64,000 nucleotides of DNA from contig VHDL01000007.1 in NCBI GenBank assembly GCA_016871415.1, positions 1 to 64,000 on the forward strand. The letters are read 5' to 3'. The notes beneath the pieces were generated by a model. It saw nothing but the letters and a program-made list of their open reading frames with translations. It did no database searches and had not been told where the DNA came from. Both the position numbers and the translations under genes were made by a program. Position 1 is the stretch's first letter, and every line of letters begins with the position of its first letter. This document shows, in pieces, positions 15,818 to 25,468 of this stretch. The stretch is from Verrucomicrobiota bacterium (GTDB taxonomy: Bacteria; Verrucomicrobiota; Verrucomicrobiia; Opitutales; UBA953).

Positions 15818-16747
15818 TCAGTCCCAGTCGAGGCCGATGTCGGCCCAGGGCGCGGCGTGCGTCAGCGCGCCGCAGGAGATGAAGTCAGGCCCGAGCGCGC
15901 CGAGCTCAGGCAAGGTCGCGAGGGAGACGCCTCCGCTGACCTCGCACCAAGCGCGGCTGCGCACGAAGGGCACGGCTTCGCGGAGCGACGCGAGGGAGAA
16001 GTTGTCGAGGAGGATGACCTCGGCACCGGAATCCAGCGCTGGACCGATCTGGTCGGGCCGGTCCACCTCGACCTCGATGAGCAGGTCGGGACGCGCGGCG
16101 CGCGCGCGACACACGAGTTCCAGGATGCGGGCGCCGAAGTCGCTCCCGTCCGCCGCGGCGAGATGGTTGTCCTTGACCATGACGCGGTCGAAGAGACCCA
16201 GGCGGTGGTTGTGTCCGCCGCCCACGCCAACGGCATACTTCTCGAGCATGCGGTACCCGGGCGTGGTCTTGCGGGTGTCGAGCAGCAGCGAAGGGGTGGC
16301 GCCCATCGCGTCGACGTGGCGACGGGTCCACGTGGCCACGCCGCACAGCCGCTGGATGAAGTTGAGGAGGGGCCGCTCGGCCTGGAGCAGCTCGGGCGCC
16401 GGACCCTCGATGACGCCGAGCACGTCACCGCGCGCGGCGCGCGCTCCGTCATGAAGGACGGCCCTGCCCGCGCAGGCCTTCCCGTAGGCGGCCAAGACCG
16501 GAGCGATTATGCCGAGGCCGGCGACGACCATGGGCCCGCGCGCGACCAGCCGGGCCGAGGCACGGTCGGACGTCGTGAGCAGGCCCGAGGTCGGATCGCC
16601 GACGCGCGTCGGACGGCGAAGCAGGCCGCCGCCTTCCAGGTCCTCCTCGTGGGCGAGCCCGGCGAGCCGCTCGAGCCATGCGGGATCGAGCTCCTCCCAG
16701 CGGAGGCGGCGGACGAGACGATGGGTGTGTCCGGGATCGCGCGGCAC
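15818..16747 (-). CDS. nadC: Nicotinate-nucleotide pyrophosphorylase (carboxylating)
   Basis: 309 residues from the GTG at 16747; a TTG at 16783 just behind dnaJ is the alternative start. The central LLDTRKTTPGYRMLEKYAV motif and GGGHNHRLGLFDRVMVKDNH segment hold the quinolinate and PRPP binding residues; EVEVDRPDQ and the C-terminal GGVSL loop complete the barrel. The enzyme turns quinolinate and PRPP into nicotinate mononucleotide in de novo NAD synthesis. nadA and nadB are not in view. It lies in a cofactor block with birA (biotin) and coaX (CoA), all downstream of the chaperone genes grpE-dnaJ. Confidence 0.93.
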   Translation of the reverse strand: MPRDPGHTHRLVRRLRWEELDPAWLERLAGLAHEEDLEGGGLLRRPTRVGDPTSGLLTTSDRASARLVARGPMVVAGLGIIAPVLAAYGKACAGRAVLHDGARAARGDVLGVIEGPAPELLQAERPLLNFIQRLCGVATWTRRHVDAMGATPSLLLDTRKTTPGYRMLEKYAVGVGGGHNHRLGLFDRVMVKDNHLAAADGSDFGARILELVCRARAARPDLLIEVEVDRPDQIGPALDSGAEVILLDNFSLASLREAVPFVRSRAWCEVSGGVSLATLPELGALGPDFISCGALTHAAPWADIGLDWD

Positions 16748-16788
16748 GGACTCACAGTAGGCCCCGGCGAGGACCGCGGGCAAGGTGG

Positions 16789-17901
16789 TTAATCGAAGAA
16801 GCGCCTGAACTTCTGCGCCCAGGATTCCGAGACCGGGGCGACGTCGTCGCCGCAGGCGTCCGCATAGGCCTGGAGGGACTTACGCTGCGCCTCGGTGAGA
16901 TTCTTGGGCACGTCGACGTCGACGCGTACGAGCAGGTCGCCCGCGCCCGATCCGCGCAGGCGGGGCATGCCCTCGCCGCGCAGACGGAAGACCGTCCCGC
17001 CCTGCGTGCCGGACGGGACCTTGAGCAGGGCCCTGCCCTTGAGCTTCGGGACATGGATCTGGCCGCCGAGCGCGGCCACGGAGAACTTCACGGGGACGGC
17101 GCAGACGAGGTCGTCGCCGTCGCGTTCGAAGAGCTCGTGGTCGGCGACATGCACGACGACGTAGAGGTCGCCGGCGGCGGCGCCACGACGTCCGGCGGAG
17201 CCGTTGTCGGTCGAGCGCAGCTTGACGCCGGTGTCCACGCCGGGAGGGATGCGGACGTTGACGGAGGCCTCGGCCACCGTGCGCCCCTCACCGGAGCAGG
17301 CGCGGCACGGGCGGTCGATGGTCTCGCGCTGACCGTGGCAGGTCGGGCAAGTCTGCCGCATCTGAAAGAAGCCCTGGGAACGGACGACCTGGCCGTGACC
17401 CTTGCAGGTCGCGCACCGGACTTTCTTGGCGCCAGCCTCGGCGCCACTGCCGGAGCACCTGGCGCAGGCGACGTGACGGCGGTAGGGAATCTTGCGTTCG
17501 ACGCCTTCGGCCGCCTCCTCCAGGGAGATGTGCACGTCCTGGCGCAGGTCTTCGCCGGAGTCGTCCTGCTCGCCGCCTCCGCCGCCGAAGATATCCCCGA
17601 ATCCGCCGCTGAAGAACTGGTTGAAGATGTCGCGCGGATCGGCGCCCTGGAAGCCCCCGGACGAGGGGCCGGCCGCTTGGTCGAACGCGGCCTCACCATG
17701 CCGGTCGTACAGCCGGCGCTTGTCGGGGTCCGACAGCACCTCGTAGGCGCGCGACACCTTCTTGAACTTCTCCTCCGCCGCCTTGTCGCCGGGATTGCGG
17801 TCTGGATGGAACTCCATGGCCTTCTTGCGATAGGCCTTCTTGAGGTCGTCGGCCGAGGCGTCCCGGGTGACGCCGAGCAGGGCGTAGTAGTCCTCGGCCA
17901 T
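16789..17901 (-). CDS. dnaJ: Chaperone protein DnaJ
   Basis: 370 residues with every DnaJ module in order: the J domain with HPD in [10 protein letters not shown] (about 33-35), a Gly/Phe-rich stretch (about 75-115), four zinc repeats of the type CxxCxGxG ([32 protein letters not shown]; the third is imperfect with QR in place of xG) and the C-terminal substrate-binding domains. It delivers unfolded clients to DnaK and stimulates its ATPase. It starts 2 bp after grpE ends. dnaK is not in the window. Confidence 0.95.
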   Translation of the reverse strand: MAEDYYALLGVTRDASADDLKKAYRKKAMEFHPDRNPGDKAAEEKFKKVSRAYEVLSDPDKRRLYDRHGEAAFDQAAGPSSGGFQGADPRDIFNQFFSGGFGDIFGGGGGEQDDSGEDLRQDVHISLEEAAEGVERKIPYRRHVACARCSGSGAEAGAKKVRCATCKGHGQVVRSQGFFQMRQTCPTCHGQRETIDRPCRACSGEGRTVAEASVNVRIPPGVDTGVKLRSTDNGSAGRRGAAAGDLYVVVHVADHELFERDGDDLVCAVPVKFSVAALGGQIHVPKLKGRALLKVPSGTQGGTVFRLRGEGMPRLRGSGAGDLLVRVDVDVPKNLTEAQRKSLQAYADACGDDVAPVSESWAQKFRRFFD

Positions 17902-17903
17902 AA

Positions 17904-18419
17904 TCAGCGCGCGGGCCCGGAGGAGATGAAGACCGCGGCGGGCCGGACGACGCGGTCATGGAGGATCCATCCGGAGCGCACGACCCGGATCACGGCGCCC
18001 TCGGGCACGTCGACACTCGGCTCCTGGCCGACGGATTCGTGCCGGGAAGGATCGAAGGGCTGCCCGGCGGGGACGATCTCCACGAGCCCGTGCGAAGAAA
18101 GGATGGTCCGCAACTGCGTGACGGCCATCCGGAAGCCTTCGGCAACGGCACGTCCATCCGCCTGCGACGAAGCGGAGGCGAGGCCGAGTGAGAAGGCGTC
18201 GAGCGCGGGCAGGAGGTCCTCGATCAGGCCGGCCACGGCGTACCTGCGGAGATCGTCGCGCTCACGCTGATGACGACGCTGCAGGTTCTGCTGGTCGGCC
18301 GTGCTGCGGAGCAAGGTGTCGCGGAGGCGGAGCACCTCGCCCTCGAGCTCAGCGACGCGGAGCGGGAGGTCGGAGCCGGGCTCCGGGACGGGGGCGGAAT
18401 CTGCGGAAGGTTCGGACAT
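17904..18419 (-). CDS. grpE: Nucleotide exchange factor GrpE
   Basis: 171 residues. A disordered acidic N-terminus leads to the long dimerising helix ([29 protein letters not shown] region, about 20-70), then the four-helix bundle part ([16 protein letters not shown]) and the beta wing with [12 protein letters not shown] and the C-terminal [24 protein letters not shown]. GrpE releases ADP from DnaK. The gene is upstream of dnaJ in the same operon, but with no dnaK or hrcA beside it; heat-shock control could not be read from the sequence. Confidence 0.95.
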   Translation of the reverse strand: MSEPSADSAPVPEPGSDLPLRVAELEGEVLRLRDTLLRSTADQQNLQRRHQRERDDLRRYAVAGLIEDLLPALDAFSLGLASASSQADGRAVAEGFRMAVTQLRTILSSHGLVEIVPAGQPFDPSRHESVGQEPSVDVPEGAVIRVVRSGWILHDRVVRPAAVFISSGPAR

Positions 18420-18430
18420 CGGAAGAATGC

Positions 18431-19180
18431 TCAGCGGGAGAGGAGGGATTCGGCGGCGCGCAGCACCTGCTCGCGTGCGCGGTCCACGGCGGCGTCGACG
18501 CCGACGCGGGCGGCGAGGCCGGTGAGCCGAGAGGTGAGGGGCTTCCAGACCTTGTCGCCGAGGCTGGCCGCGTCGACATCACGCGCCTCCAAGCTGATGT
18601 CCGCCTCGCGGTCGACGACGGTGCGGCGGCGGTCCGTGCCATCGCCGGCGATGACACGGACCCGACGGACATTGAGCGAGAGACGCTCGATGCGGAAGCG
18701 CGCCGGCTCCCGGACGTCGGTCCCGCCCGCCGACTCCCGGGGGGAGAAGGAGCGGATGAGGTCGCCGAGATTGTTGTCGTTTAGATAGTCCTCCTTGCCC
18801 ACGACGACGAGTTCATCGACGTCTATCCTAAGCTCACGGATGACGCGCACGCCGTCGCCGGCGAAACTCACGGGATTGAAGTCGACCTTGAGCTCCCGGG
18901 CACTGAGCAGTGCGCGCTCCTGCCATCGAGAGGACCCTTCGACGCGGAGGCCACCGAAGCGCACGCGGCCGAGCAGGAGGTTGGTGTCGTTGGACTCGAC
19001 CGACAGGGAGCAGCCGCTGCGGGAATGGAGGGCTGAGTCGAGGATCGGCGGCGCGAAACGCCCCGCCGCCCAGACCACCAGGACGCTCAGGAGCAGGGCG
19101 AAGACCGCCAGCCCGGCGACGAGCCCGAGCAGACGGCCGAGCACCCGGCCGGATCTGCGGTTCTGTGCGGTGGTGACCAT
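18431..19180 (-). CDS. Membrane-anchored AsmA-like protein
   Basis: 249 residues from the ATG at 19180. One N-terminal membrane helix (LLGLVAGLAVFALLLSVLVVWAAG, about 14-38) is followed by a periplasmic beta-rich domain with repeated amphipathic strands. The pattern SVESNDTNLLLGRVRFGGLRV resembles the N-terminal part of AsmA/DUF748-type proteins, which are thought to move phospholipid between the membranes, but this one is much shorter than classical AsmA. It lies 11 bp upstream of grpE on the same strand and probably heads that operon. Family membership is tentative. Confidence 0.6.
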   Translation of the reverse strand: MVTTAQNRRSGRVLGRLLGLVAGLAVFALLLSVLVVWAAGRFAPPILDSALHSRSGCSLSVESNDTNLLLGRVRFGGLRVEGSSRWQERALLSARELKVDFNPVSFAGDGVRVIRELRIDVDELVVVGKEDYLNDNNLGDLIRSFSPRESAGGTDVREPARFRIERLSLNVRRVRVIAGDGTDRRRTVVDREADISLEARDVDAASLGDKVWKPLTSRLTGLAARVGVDAAVDRAREQVLRAAESLLSR

Positions 19181-19275
19181 GAACAAGGCGAATTGCGAGC
19201 AGTAGGCATGCCACGGCCGACGGTCAACGGCGTAGGGAAAATGAGAGCAAAAGCCCGTGAATCGCAGGTTCGCCA

Positions 19276-19310
19276 AAGAAAAAACCCGCCGCGCGTCGGG
19301 CAGAGCGGGT
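19276..19310 (-). terminator. Rho-independent terminator after lipoprotein gene
   Basis: On the minus strand a GC-rich stem (ACCCGC pairing with GCGGGT, loop about 15 bases that can pair further) is followed by TTTTTTCTTT. It sits 27 bp beyond the stop codon of the lipoprotein gene at 19338. Confidence 0.75.
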
Positions 19311-19337
19311 CCTTCTGTCACGCCTTGCGGGCGCAGG

Positions 19338-19745
19338 TCACTGGGGAGGCGGGATGGCGCCGCAGACGACCACGTCGCCGGCGTAGACGCGGGCGTAGTT
19401 CTGCTGATTGGGCACGATGCCGACCAAGATGGTCTTCTCCGTGTGACGCAGCACCGCGACGTCAATCAGCTTGCCCAGCTTGTCGATGCGCAGGCGGCTG
19501 TTGACGTCGGGCTTGTCGCCCGAGCAGACGAGCTCGATGAGCCCCTGCTCCTCGTTGACCGCGACCACGCGGGCCTGGGCGGCGTCTTCCGGAGGGACGG
19601 TGAGATCGACCGGGGCGGCGGGTTGGGCGTCCTTCTCCCAGGAGAACTTCTGCTCCTCGCCCGCGACGGCGGCCGATCCGGCAGGCTTGTTGGCACAGCC
19701 GACGACGAAGAGGGACACGGCGAGGATGAGCAGGAGGCGCTGCAT
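19338..19745 (-). CDS. Small lipoprotein of unknown function
   Basis: 135 residues from the ATG at 19745. The N-terminus MQRLLLILAVSLFVVGCANK is a lipoprotein signal with the lipid-attached Cys at residue 17. After a linker of about 40 residues comes a compact beta-rich domain (RVVAVNEEQGLIELVCSGDK through VVVCGAIPPPQ) containing two further cysteines. The pattern of V-x-V strands with a Gly turn recalls small beta-barrel domains of the OB or SH3 type, but no family was recognised. It is monocistronic: a terminator follows it, and its start faces hisG across a gap of about 100 bp. Confidence 0.8.
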   Translation of the reverse strand: MQRLLLILAVSLFVVGCANKPAGSAAVAGEEQKFSWEKDAQPAAPVDLTVPPEDAAQARVVAVNEEQGLIELVCSGDKPDVNSRLRIDKLGKLIDVAVLRHTEKTILVGIVPNQQNYARVYAGDVVVCGAIPPPQ

Positions 19746-19843
19746 GGCGGGGAATATGTCAAAATAGGGTCTTTTTCGGGCACCCCTAGTCAACCCCTTA
19801 ATGCTTGCGAGGGGGCTGGCATGGAGGTTGTCTCGCGGGTCCT

Positions 19844-20728
19844 ATGAGTCAGGAAGCCGCGAAACTGATGCTCGCGCTGCCCAAGGGCAGCCTCGAGGAG
19901 GCCACGATGCAGCTCTTCGCCAAGGCCGGCTTCCCGGTCGCCAAGAGCTCCCGGTCCTACCACCCCTCCTTCGACGACCCCTCCCTGGATGGTCGGTTCA
20001 TCCGCGCCCAGGAAGTCGCCCGCTACGTGGAGCACGGCTTCTTCGACTGCGGCCTGACCGGCCAGGACTGGGTGCAGGAAAACGCCGCCGACGTCGTCCA
20101 GGTCTGCGAACTCATCTACAGCCGAGCCTCGTCCCAGAAATCCCGCTGGGTCCTCTGCGTCCCGGAGGCCTCCCCGGTCAGGACCGCCAAGGACCTCGCC
20201 GGGAAGCGCGTTGCCACCGAGCTGGTCGAGACGACCCGCCGTTGGTTCAAGTCCCAGGGCGTCGAGTGCGAGGTCGAATTCTCCTGGGGCGCCACCGAGG
20301 TCAAAGTGCCTGAACTGGCCGACGCCATCGTCGATATCACCGAGACGGGTTCGTCCATCAAGGCCAACAAGCTACGCATCGTGGCCCAGCTGCTGGAGAC
20401 CACCACGGTGCTCGTGGCCAACAAGTCCGCCTGGGCCGACCCCGCCAAGCGCGCCAAGATCGAGCAGGTCGTCCTGATGCTGCAGGGCGCGCTCGCCGCC
20501 CAGAACATGGTCGGACTGAAATTCAACCTGCCCAAGGAGCGCCTCGAGGCCGTGGCCGGCAAGCTGCCCGCGCTGCGTAACCCGACCATCTCCCAGCTGA
20601 GCAATCCCGAGTGGATCGCGGTCGAGACCATCATCGACGCGCGTCAGGCGCGTGAGTTTATCCCGACCCTCAAGGCGGCCGGCGCTGAGGGCATCGTGGA
20701 ATACCCCATCAACAAGCTGGTCTACTGA
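19844..20728 (+). CDS. hisG: ATP phosphoribosyltransferase, long form
   Basis: 294 residues from the ATG at 19844. The N-terminal catalytic lobes contain ALPKGSLEEATMQLFAKAGF and a PRPP-binding loop in DIVDITETGSSIKANKLRI; the C-terminal 80 residues form the ferredoxin-like histidine-binding regulatory domain (ending GAEGIVEYPINKLVY), which marks the long, HisZ-independent form. It condenses ATP and PRPP in the first step of histidine synthesis and is feedback-inhibited by histidine. No other his gene is in view; the next genes, 7 bp on, belong to polyamine synthesis. Confidence 0.93.
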   Translation: MSQEAAKLMLALPKGSLEEATMQLFAKAGFPVAKSSRSYHPSFDDPSLDGRFIRAQEVARYVEHGFFDCGLTGQDWVQENAADVVQVCELIYSRASSQKSRWVLCVPEASPVRTAKDLAGKRVATELVETTRRWFKSQGVECEVEFSWGATEVKVPELADAIVDITETGSSIKANKLRIVAQLLETTTVLVANKSAWADPAKRAKIEQVVLMLQGALAAQNMVGLKFNLPKERLEAVAGKLPALRNPTISQLSNPEWIAVETIIDARQAREFIPTLKAAGAEGIVEYPINKLVY

Positions 20729-20735
20729 CGGCCCC

Positions 20736-21605
<870 letters not shown>

Positions 21606-21608
21606 GCG

Positions 21609-22634
21609 ATGGCGTCGCCGCGCGAACTCGGCTTCCGGATGCCCGCGGAGTGGGAGCCGCAGGCCTGCACCTGGCTGTCCTGGCCGTCGAACCGCGCGCT
21701 CTGGCCCGGCCACTACGACCTGATCCCCGCCAAGTTCGCGGAGTTCGCCGCCGCAATCTCACGCTTCCAGCCGGTGCGCATCAACGCCGCGGACGCGCTC
21801 CGCGAGGAGGCTGAACGGGAGCTGCGCGCGGCCAAGGCCGACCTCTCCGTGATCGAGCTGACCGACATCCCGACGGACGACGTCTGGTGCCGCGACCACG
21901 GCCCGATCTTCGTGAAGAACGACCGCACGGGCGAAGTCGCGCTCACCGACTGGGAGTTCCACGGCTGGGGCGGCAAGTTCGAGGCATCGCTCGACAACCG
22001 GGTGCCGGGACGCGTGGCTTCTCGCTTGGGCCTGCGCCATTTCGCCTATCCGTTCGAACTCGAAGGTGGCAGTATCGAGGTCTCGGGCGACGGGCTGCTG
22101 CTCACCACGGAGGCGGTGCAGAACAACCCCAACCGGGCGGAAGGTCGCGACGACGCGGCCTTCCACGCCGCGCTGCGCGAGGGCCTGGCGACCGACGAGC
22201 TCCTCTGGATCGGCGAAGGGCTGGCCCATGACGACACGGACGGGCACATCGACAACCTCGCCCGCTTCGTCGCACCCCGCGCGGTGCTCACGGTCACGGA
22301 ATCCGACGCGACGTCCCCGAACCACGCGCCGATGCGCGAGAACCTCCGCCGTCTGCGCGAGATGCGCCCGGACGGCCGACCGCTCGAGGTGCTGGAACTC
22401 CCCCTACCCCGCCCGATCCATCTCGCGGGACGCGACCTGCCGCCGAGCCACGCGAACTTCCTCATCGTCAACGGAGGCGTGCTCGTGCCGACGTACGGTC
22501 AGGACACCGACGCAACGGCGCTGGGCGTGATCGGCGAATGCTTCCCGGGGCGCAAAGCCGTGGGCATCGACTGCCGTGCGCTGCTGATCGAAGGAGGCGC
22601 GCTGCACTGCCTCAGCCAGCAGCAGCCAGCCTGA
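21609..22634 (+). CDS. aguA: Agmatine deiminase
   Basis: 341 residues. The family start MPAEWEPQACTWLSWPSN is intact. Guanidino-group hydrolase motifs include DVWCRDHGPIFV, an EGGSIEVSGDGLLLTTE stretch and HIDNLARFV, and the catalytic Cys lies near the C-terminus in GGALHCLSQQQP. It converts agmatine to N-carbamoylputrescine, which AguB, encoded just upstream, processes further. The speA-type arginine decarboxylase that would feed the route is not in the window. The stop codon is 1 bp from the end of a small opposing reading frame. Confidence 0.95.
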   Translation: MASPRELGFRMPAEWEPQACTWLSWPSNRALWPGHYDLIPAKFAEFAAAISRFQPVRINAADALREEAERELRAAKADLSVIELTDIPTDDVWCRDHGPIFVKNDRTGEVALTDWEFHGWGGKFEASLDNRVPGRVASRLGLRHFAYPFELEGGSIEVSGDGLLLTTEAVQNNPNRAEGRDDAAFHAALREGLATDELLWIGEGLAHDDTDGHIDNLARFVAPRAVLTVTESDATSPNHAPMRENLRRLREMRPDGRPLEVLELPLPRPIHLAGRDLPPSHANFLIVNGGVLVPTYGQDTDATALGVIGECFPGRKAVGIDCRALLIEGGALHCLSQQQPA

Positions 22635-22635
22635 C

Positions 22636-22755
22636 TCAGCGGCCGGACTCGGGCTTCGGGCGCTGACGCGCGACCTTCTTGTCGGAAAGCCAGGTGGCGC
22701 GCGGGCTGACGAAGGCGGCGGCTCGGCGGCGGGTGTGACGCGACCTAATGGTCAT
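22636..22755 (-). CDS. Possible small basic protein, 39 residues
   Basis: A 39-codon frame from an ATG fills the gap between aguA and the FeoB-associated gene. The product is very basic (12 or more Arg/Lys, e.g. RSRHTRRRAAAF) with a single Trp and no membrane segment. Nearly all third codon positions are G or C, as in neighbouring real genes, and the stop falls directly against the converging aguA stop. There is no clear ribosome-binding site and no recognised family. It could be a ribosome- or nucleic-acid-associated microprotein or a chance frame. Confidence 0.4.
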   Translation of the reverse strand: MTIRSRHTRRRAAAFVSPRATWLSDKKVARQRPKPESGR

Positions 22756-22796
22756 GCGCCGTGGTTGGGCGGACCGGTCGTCCGTGGCGAACGGAT

Positions 22797-22946
22797 TCAG
22801 CGCCCCTTGCCGACCTTGTCGGCGCACCCGCAGCCGCCGGCGCAACTTCCGTCCCGCCGACGCCGGGCCGCGGCGATCCACCGCCGGACGAGCCAGCCGA
22901 AGGCCGCGCCGACGCAGGCGGAGACGATGACGGCCTCGACGTTCAT
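22797..22946 (-). CDS. FeoB-associated Cys-rich membrane protein
   Basis: 49 residues, starting at an ATG that overlaps the feoB stop as ATGA. An N-terminal membrane helix (VEAVIVSACVGAAFGWLV) is followed by a basic stretch (RRWIAAARRRR) and a cysteine cluster (CAGGCGC). Size, layout and position directly after feoB match the FeoB-associated Cys-rich family, whose members are thought to support FeoB in ferrous iron uptake, possibly by binding iron or mediating complex formation as FeoC does elsewhere. The exact role is not established. Confidence 0.85.
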   Translation of the reverse strand: MNVEAVIVSACVGAAFGWLVRRWIAAARRRRDGSCAGGCGCADKVGKGR

Positions 22947-25102
22947 GCGGGCGGGGCAAACCGGATCACGGCCTGGTAGACACCCGTTGCGGCGAGCCAG
23001 GCGAGCACGGTCATGGTGGCGAAGGATGCGAAGGCCCACTTCCATCCGCCAGTCTCCTGGGCGAGGGTGGCCACGGTCGCGCCGCACTGGGAGCAGAGCG
23101 CGAAGAAGACCATGAGGGCGAGCACGGCCGCGAGGGAGAAGATCGGTGAGCCGGCGCGGGGACCTTCCTGCCAGCGGGCGGACTGCATGGCGGTACGCAG
23201 CTGCCCGCTGTCAGCCTCGGCACCCTCGCCGAGCGAATAGGTGACTCCGAGCGTCGAGACGATCACCTCGCGCGCGGGGAAGCTGGCCAGCACCCCGACG
23301 GTGATCTTCCAGTCGAAGCCGCAGGGGTCGAAGACCGGCTGCACGGCCTTGCCGAACCGCCCCATCCAGGACTGCTCGACGTAGGCGGCCTGCACGCGCC
23401 GCTCCAAAGCCTCGCCAGTCAGCGAGGGTTCGGCGGTCCGGGCGCGGTCCGCCACGGCGGGGTCGCGCGGAAAGTAGGAGAGGGCCCAGACGATGACGGT
23501 GATGGCGAAGATGACCGTGCCGGCCTTGGAGACGAACTCAGCCGCGTTCTGCCACATGCGCCAGAGGACGTCGCGCGGCTTGGGCAGCTGGTAGCGCGGC
23601 AGCTCGAGGACGAAGGGCTGGGGGCGCACGCGCAGGACGAAGCGGGTGAGGATGAACGCTACGGGCACCGCGAAGAGCAGCCCGACGCAATGCATGCCCA
23701 CCATCGCGGCCGACTCCCAGCCAGAACCATAGACCGGACCGATGAACGCCGAGCACATGAGGGCGTACACAGGGAAGCGCGCCGAGCAGCTCATGAACGG
23801 GACGGCGAAGGCGGTGGCGAGGCGGGCCTTGGGGTCCTCGATGGTGCGCGTGGAGAGCAGCCCCGGAATGGCGCAGGCGAAGCCGGAGAGCAGCGGCACG
23901 AAGCTCTTGCCGCTGAGTCCACACCAGCTGAAAAGGCGGTCCATGATGAACGCCGCGCGCGCCATGTAGCCGCTGTCCTCCAAGATACCGACGAAGAGGA
24001 ACAGGATGAGAATCTGCGGAAGGAACGAAAGGAACGCGCCGACGCCGCTGATGACGCCGTCCGCAACGAGGCTTTGCAGCATGGGGGTGGCGGCGAACTT
24101 CGGCGCGATGTAGCCCCGGAGGAGGTCGACGCCGTCCTGGATCCAGCCCATGGGGAACTTCGCGAGCCAGAAGACGGAGGCGAAGAGCCCGAGCATGATG
24201 GCGGCGAAGAGCACGGGGCCCAGAAGGCGGTGCAAGAGCAGGCGGTCGACGGCGGCGGAGGCGCTCCGCGCGGCTCCACCTTCCTCGACGACGCCCTCGA
24301 GCAGGACCCTGAGGTGGGCGTAATGCGCGAGAGGCTCGGCCGCGAAGGGATTGTAGCCGCCGCGACGCACCTTGTCGCGGGCCGAGCGGAGGACGAGGTC
24401 GCGACGGGGGCCGGTCCAGCCGAAGCGTACGGCGGTGGAGCCCGCGGCGTCGAAGAGCGTGCGCTGCGCCTCGGCGGCGGTGGGCTCGACGCCGAGGTCG
24501 GACCGCAGGGCCGCGGTCACTTCGTCCAAGGCCGCGGCGACGGGCGCGGGCCAGGTGGCGCGGACGGCGAGACGGCGGTCGGCGAGCGCCTGGGCGATGG
24601 CGCGGCGCACTTCGGACACGCCCTCGCCCTTCCAGGCAGAGGCCAGTACGACGGGCACGCCGCCGAGACGGCGCGAGAGGAGCCCGACGTCGATGCGCAG
24701 GCCCTGCTCACGCGCGACGTCAGCCTGGTTGAGCACGACGGCCATGGGCACGCCGAGCTCGGCCACCTGGGAGGCGAGGAAGAGGTTGCGCAGGAGATTG
24801 GTGGCGTCGACGACGAGCAGGACGGCGTCGGGACGGCGGTCGCCGGAGATGCGGCCCGTGAGGGCGTCCACCACGACCTGCTCGTCGGGCGAGGCGGCGG
24901 CCAGCGAGTAGAGTCCGGGCAGGTCGACGAGTTCGACCCGGCCGGCCGGTCCGAGGTCGCATTGGCCCGACTTCCTGGCGACGGTCACGCCGGGATAGTT
25001 GCCGACGCGCTGACGCAGGCCCGTGAGCGCGTTGAAGAGGGTGGACTTGCCAGTGTTGGGATTGCCGACGAGCGCCACCAACGGTTCGGGTTCGGGGCTC
25101 AC
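22943..25102 (-). CDS. feoB: Ferrous iron transport protein B
   Basis: 719 residues. The N-terminal G domain has G1 GNPNTGKST (about 12-20), the switch region NYPGVTVARKSG, G3 DLPGLYSL, and a G4-like NQAD; a GDI-like helical domain follows to about residue 270. Then come two Gate (nucleoside-recognition type) domains with about eight or more membrane helices, including the SGFACAIPGLLSTRTIEDP motif whose Cys lies on the iron path, and a C-terminal CSQCGATVATL stretch. It moves Fe2+ into the cell. Its start overlaps the end of feoA, and its end overlaps the small FeoB-associated gene, giving a tightly coupled three-gene operon. Confidence 0.96.
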   Translation of the reverse strand: MSPEPEPLVALVGNPNTGKSTLFNALTGLRQRVGNYPGVTVARKSGQCDLGPAGRVELVDLPGLYSLAAASPDEQVVVDALTGRISGDRRPDAVLLVVDATNLLRNLFLASQVAELGVPMAVVLNQADVAREQGLRIDVGLLSRRLGGVPVVLASAWKGEGVSEVRRAIAQALADRRLAVRATWPAPVAAALDEVTAALRSDLGVEPTAAEAQRTLFDAAGSTAVRFGWTGPRRDLVLRSARDKVRRGGYNPFAAEPLAHYAHLRVLLEGVVEEGGAARSASAAVDRLLLHRLLGPVLFAAIMLGLFASVFWLAKFPMGWIQDGVDLLRGYIAPKFAATPMLQSLVADGVISGVGAFLSFLPQILILFLFVGILEDSGYMARAAFIMDRLFSWCGLSGKSFVPLLSGFACAIPGLLSTRTIEDPKARLATAFAVPFMSCSARFPVYALMCSAFIGPVYGSGWESAAMVGMHCVGLLFAVPVAFILTRFVLRVRPQPFVLELPRYQLPKPRDVLWRMWQNAAEFVSKAGTVIFAITVIVWALSYFPRDPAVADRARTAEPSLTGEALERRVQAAYVEQSWMGRFGKAVQPVFDPCGFDWKITVGVLASFPAREVIVSTLGVTYSLGEGAEADSGQLRTAMQSARWQEGPRAGSPIFSLAAVLALMVFFALCSQCGATVATLAQETGGWKWAFASFATMTVLAWLAATGVYQAVIRFAPPA

Positions 25103-25362
25103 GGCGTGCCGCGGGGTCGCTGGACGGGACAGTCGGCCGCGACGTCCACGAGCAGGCTCTCCGCCTCGGCCTTGCGGAGGCTGATCACCTGGCCGCCGAA
25201 CTCGATGGCCACCGGGTCCCCCAGCGGAGCCCGACGCACCAGCTTCAGAGTCATCCCAGGAAGCAGACCCAAGGCCATCAGACGCTGGTCCACCTCGCGC
25301 TCGGGATTGAGGTGGGCCAACTTCCCGAACTGGCCGGGCTGAAGCTGTGAAACAGGGGTCAC
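25099..25362 (-). CDS. feoA: Ferrous iron transport protein A
   Basis: 87 residues with an SH3-like fold: VSQLQPGQFGKLAHL, the EVDQRLMALGLLPGMTLKLVRR core and the VAIEFGGQVISLRKAEAESLLV end are the FeoA pattern. It is a cytoplasmic partner needed for FeoB function. The start is a GTG only 5 bp downstream of the Fur-box palindrome, leaving no room for a Shine-Dalgarno sequence; the message may be leaderless or nearly so. feoA is the first gene of the feoA-feoB-FeoB-associated operon. Confidence 0.93.
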   Translation of the reverse strand: MTPVSQLQPGQFGKLAHLNPEREVDQRLMALGLLPGMTLKLVRRAPLGDPVAIEFGGQVISLRKAEAESLLVDVAADCPVQRPRGTP

Positions 25363-25367
25363 GCTAA

Positions 25368-25384
25368 TTGAGAATGAGTCTCAA
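25368..25384. promoter_or_regulatory. Fur box upstream of feoA
   Basis: A perfect inverted repeat TTGAGA-N5-TCTCAA, closely resembling Fur operators of the form TTGAGAATNATTCTCAA, lies just upstream of feoA. The location fits iron-dependent repression by Fur of the ferrous iron uptake operon. The surrounding 60 bases are A+T-rich and probably contain the promoter. Confidence 0.75.
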
Positions 25385-25468
25385 AAGTAGGGGGACGGAG
25401 GGATTTGTCAATGTCGGCCTGTTTTTAATGCATTGCCCGAATGAGGCCTGAAAACGACCCTGCCAGCG

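Noticed and set aside
16326-16341. CACGTG-centred sequence in nadC considered as a third parS
   Set aside because: Only the central CCACGTGG matches; the outer arms do not form the TGTTC/GAACA pair.
23690-25342. 550-codon frame antisense to feoB-feoA
   Set aside because: Overlaps a fully intact FeoB; composition typical of an antisense frame.
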